Positions 61,569 through 64,000 of a stretch of 64,000 nt of DNA are shown piece after piece; within the stretch, counting starts at the first letter, position 1, and each line of letters starts with the position of its first letter. This DNA is from Oegoconia quadripuncta (lineage: Eukaryota; Arthropoda; Insecta; Lepidoptera; Autostichidae): the NCBI GenBank assembly GCA_949316235.1, contig OX438757.1:10782657-10846656 (forward strand). The letters are read 5' to 3'. Under the pieces are notes generated by a model, which did no database searches, had not been told where the DNA came from, and was given only the letters and a program-made list of their open reading frames with translations. The position numbers and the translations under genes were made by a program.

Positions 61569-62909
61569 AGTCTACTACCAAATGTTGAAAAAAAGGGCAA
61601 TATGAAACAAACAAAAAACAACCGTGGACGTGACGGGACTGAATTAATAAAATCACCCTTTGCTTGCAATGCAATTACATCTAAAGAGTTCTGTCATCAA
61701 GGACCAAAAAGAAAAGAAAAAACAAGAAATTGCGTCCGTGACATCATCCTTTTATTTTATTGTACAATAAAGCGTTTACAAACAAACACCCCAATGAGAC
61801 ATTTTTGGCGCGAAGACTGAACGCATGAACAACTGACGATACTAGCAGCATGCTCAAAAGCAAAGCTTAGACGTACTTAGCACTCCCCCTACTACCCGCC
61901 TCAGACAGCATGCTAAAAAATCGAACGTCGATCGATTTGTAAGCATGCTCATAAGTATGTTCGTCACTAGCAATGGTTTTAACACACATGCCACTAGATA
62001 GCAATTGCTCATTATCAGCATGCCTTTTTGCTACCTATTCCAATGTCTATCTGTACCTTATCAGTTCAAGAGCATGCTTATTTTAAGCATACTGATAAGC
62101 AATGCCAATTGGGTTTTCTTTAGGGCTATTTTAGGGCCTTAAAATTCAACCCTCCAAATCTATCTGTCTAAAAAGAGAATACATTTGATTTTTTATAAAA
62201 AATATAACTTCTGGACATATAAAAAAATGTAGAAAGCTTTCAGCGCCTAATGTACACGTTGAATGTACGTATGCCTACATATGGGATTTTTTTTTTGGGC
62301 TTTTAATATTGAATTTAGGGCTATTGTGTTTTGTTTTTAGGGGCATTTCATTTCTGGGGTTGGTAACCTTGCATAATTTATAATAATCTGAATTGGCTCA
62401 AAAAAACACGCTTCCAGAGCCGTAAAAATTAATTAAAAAAAAAAAAAAAAATATATAATAATCTGTGGTTCTGGCTTTGGCCTCTTTGAAAAGGAAAATA
62501 CTACTGACATGGCTTTGGCCCAAAAATTAATTGATTATAACAGACTTGGCTTCGGCCTTTTTTAAAAAAAAAAAAAAAATATATTATGACAGAAAAAAGG
62601 AAAAAGACTTGGCTGTATGGTCTATGACCCTTGCCTTTTCCATTTAATGGAAGGAAGAGAACAAAAAAAAAAAAAATCTGTGGTTCGGACGGTGGCGACC
62701 TTTTTATAAATAAACATTATTTAGATTTTTCCATTTAATCAGTATATTGCATCGCGCGTAAGTGGTTTTAAATTGCAAAGAAAATGACTGAACCCAAATA
62801 AACAGTGCAAATAAAATCATGGATATATTTATGTGTACTTGAGTATTATCATCATCATCACATCCCAAGCGTCCTTGTTTTTTTATGGTACAAGTTTATA
62901 AATTAGACG
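61569..62909. promoter_or_regulatory. Shared upstream region of the divergent vasa and JAK genes
   Basis: About 1.3 kb between the two genes. 61848-62077 contains five GCATGC palindromes. 62420-62700 is low-complexity with A-runs and repeated 'cttggcttcggcc / tggctttggcc' words. No TATA box can be assigned with confidence. Both genes may be driven from here. Confidence 0.4.
61848..62077. repeat. Cluster of five GCATGC palindromes
   Basis: GCATGC at 61848, 61908, 61943, 62018 and 62072, spaced 35 to 75 bases. Most sit in the longer form agcatgct. Near matches (aagcata, acatgcc) occur between them. Confidence 0.75.
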
Positions 62910-63146
62910 ATGGCAGCTGGGGAGCAAGTTAAAGTGTCGGCCGCGATTGATCGTACACCGACAGTAATACAATGTTCCAATGGCTGCACTGCCGAAGAGT
63001 TGTGTATCATTTTATGCAAGAAATACAACATACCTCCTCTAACGCGATCTCTGTTTGCATTACGAATGAAAGGTACACGAAATTTTCTGAAAGATAATAG
63101 CAAGGTCTCATCCAACAGAGAATATGAATTGAGGATTCGGTTCAAG
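62910..63146 (+). CDS. hop: JAK tyrosine kinase (hopscotch-like), first coding exon
   Basis: 79 residues from ATG 62910: MAAGEQVKVSAAIDRTPTVI, then CTAEELCIILCKKYNIPPLT, RSLFALRM, then REYELRIRFK before donor GTATGT. The segment matches the F1 lobe of the JAK FERM domain (TAEE..I..AKK..I.PL...LFAL......L......YE.R.RF), which docks the kinase on cytokine receptors such as Domeless. The rest (FERM, SH2-like, pseudokinase, kinase) lies past the window. The call rests on this one exon. Another FERM protein is possible but less likely. Confidence 0.75.
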
Positions 63147-63434
63147 GTATGTATAATGTTTTATATATTTTCGTTGTAGGTAGTTTTGTTTTCAGGGTTG
63201 GGAAGTAGCTACGAAGGTTATGCAAATGCTATGTTGTTTTTCTTCGTTGACTTATTTACTAGTACTCCTATCATAAAAATATGGGTCAACAAAATCTTTC
63301 AGTAATTTTACCCAAATCCCATTTACTACAATCCAAGTGTAGGGAGTCCATCATGACTGCCACAAATTAAAAGTCACGAGTTTTTTTGATGAAACGTTCA
63401 CAGATGAAAAGTTTATGTAGATAAAAGATGCACC

Positions 63435-63572
63435 ATCTAGTTTCACACCAAGCAACAACTCTGTTACACATGTATTCAATATACAAACATATGCCCCTGG
63501 CCGGATTTCAACCTGCAACCACTAGCTGTATTGGTTAGGGTCTCTAACCACTATACCAGACAGATCACATGT
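63435..63572 (-). mobile_element. SINE family A, minus strand
   Basis: Head on the minus strand: tctggtatagtggttagaga (A box), then ggttgcaggttgaaatccgg in the B-box position. Diverged and shortened body to 63435. Confidence 0.7.
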
Positions 63573-63837
63573 GAAAAGATAAATCAATTGAGGTATCCAT
63601 AGATCGACAAAACAACTTTCAATGTTCGCTTGTAAATTTAATGAGAAGTATCCCATTGATAGATGTTATAGGGAAAATTAGACGACGCACGTGACTACAT
63701 GTTTAAGGACTCTAAAGGAAACTTCTTTCTTGCGCTGCAATAGATAAAATCTGTAGACATTTATAGTGGTACACACTAGTCTTGTAGAGCTGTATAGCAA
63801 GGCAAATTTGTTATGCAAACCTAGTCATAGGATAAAT

Positions 63838-64000
63838 TTTTAATCACATCTCATGTTAAGTGAAGATGAGGCAGAAGGTTGAAGCATGCTAATGCACTCT
63901 TATCTCAAGTAGCCGACACACAATAATGCTATCAAGATTTTTGCTTAGATATGATCGTGGTACTCGTTAGCTGGACATTTTAAAATGACCTACGACCAAC
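63838..64000 (-). mobile_element. SINE family D, cut by the window end
   Basis: aatcacatctcatgttaagt, gaagatgaggcagaaggttg, cacaataatgctatcaag, ggacattttaaaatgaccta match 57369. More diverged than the other copies. Confidence 0.75.

Larger units (their letters stand above)
63147..64000. other. First intron of the JAK gene
   Basis: Begins with GTATGT. It contains a family A SINE and a family D SINE piece. No further exon is seen before the window ends. Confidence 0.65.

Noticed and set aside
61554..61820. 88-codon plus-strand frame upstream of the JAK exon
   Set aside because: It overlaps the likely vasa first exon in antisense and has no recognisable domain. It is short enough to occur by chance.

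Overview
The window is nuclear DNA of an insect, almost certainly a moth or butterfly. It is AT-rich, has large introns, and is crowded with tRNA-headed and 5S-rRNA-headed SINEs, CR1-like LINEs, Tc1/mariner, Harbinger and hAT elements and many foldback MITEs. The SINE tails ending in GAT repeats and the 'gtccagcagtggac'-type LINE tails are typical of Lepidoptera. No bacterial operons, CRISPR arrays or genuine tRNA/rRNA genes are seen. Genes are split into exons, and most of the sequence is intron and transposon.

Layout. (1) 1-6160: two broken Ty1/copia retrotransposons in opposite orientation meet near position 3267. (2) 6423-7323: a small element with perfect 28-bp terminal inverted repeats. 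(3) 7806-26378, plus strand: a complete seven-exon SLC46 (proton-coupled folate transporter-like) membrane transporter gene of about 470 residues. All splice phases agree. Its 9-kb third intron holds a nearly intact CR1-like LINE and a young Tc1/mariner-type transposon lying side by side between a pair of 34-bp inverted repeats. (4) 26379-29244: intergenic space between two convergent genes, with a Harbinger-type MITE and a second, truncated copy of the same LINE. (5) 60521 down to 29245, minus strand: a complete thirteen-coding-exon vasa gene (DEAD-box germline RNA helicase, about 620 residues). Its introns contain an intact D41D transposase, an internally deleted hAT element with perfect 8-bp target duplications, a MADF-domain gene fragment, a whole two-gene Harbinger element (42386-46839), LINE ends, SINEs and MITEs. 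(6) 61384-62909: a shared upstream region between vasa and the next gene, with a cluster of five GCATGC palindromes. (7) 62910-63146, plus strand: first coding exon of a JAK kinase (hopscotch-like), running out of the window.

The three host genes are an SLC46 solute transporter, vasa (germ-cell and piRNA-pathway helicase) and a JAK of the JAK/STAT pathway. SLC46 and vasa are convergent; vasa and JAK are divergent and may share control sequence. Nothing suggests that the three work in one pathway. The most unusual structures are the possible 8.4-kb inverted-repeat-bounded unit filling most of the last vasa intron, the nested insertions in SLC46 intron 3, the 5S-rRNA-derived SINEs, and an open alternative reading frame in the last SLC46 exon.
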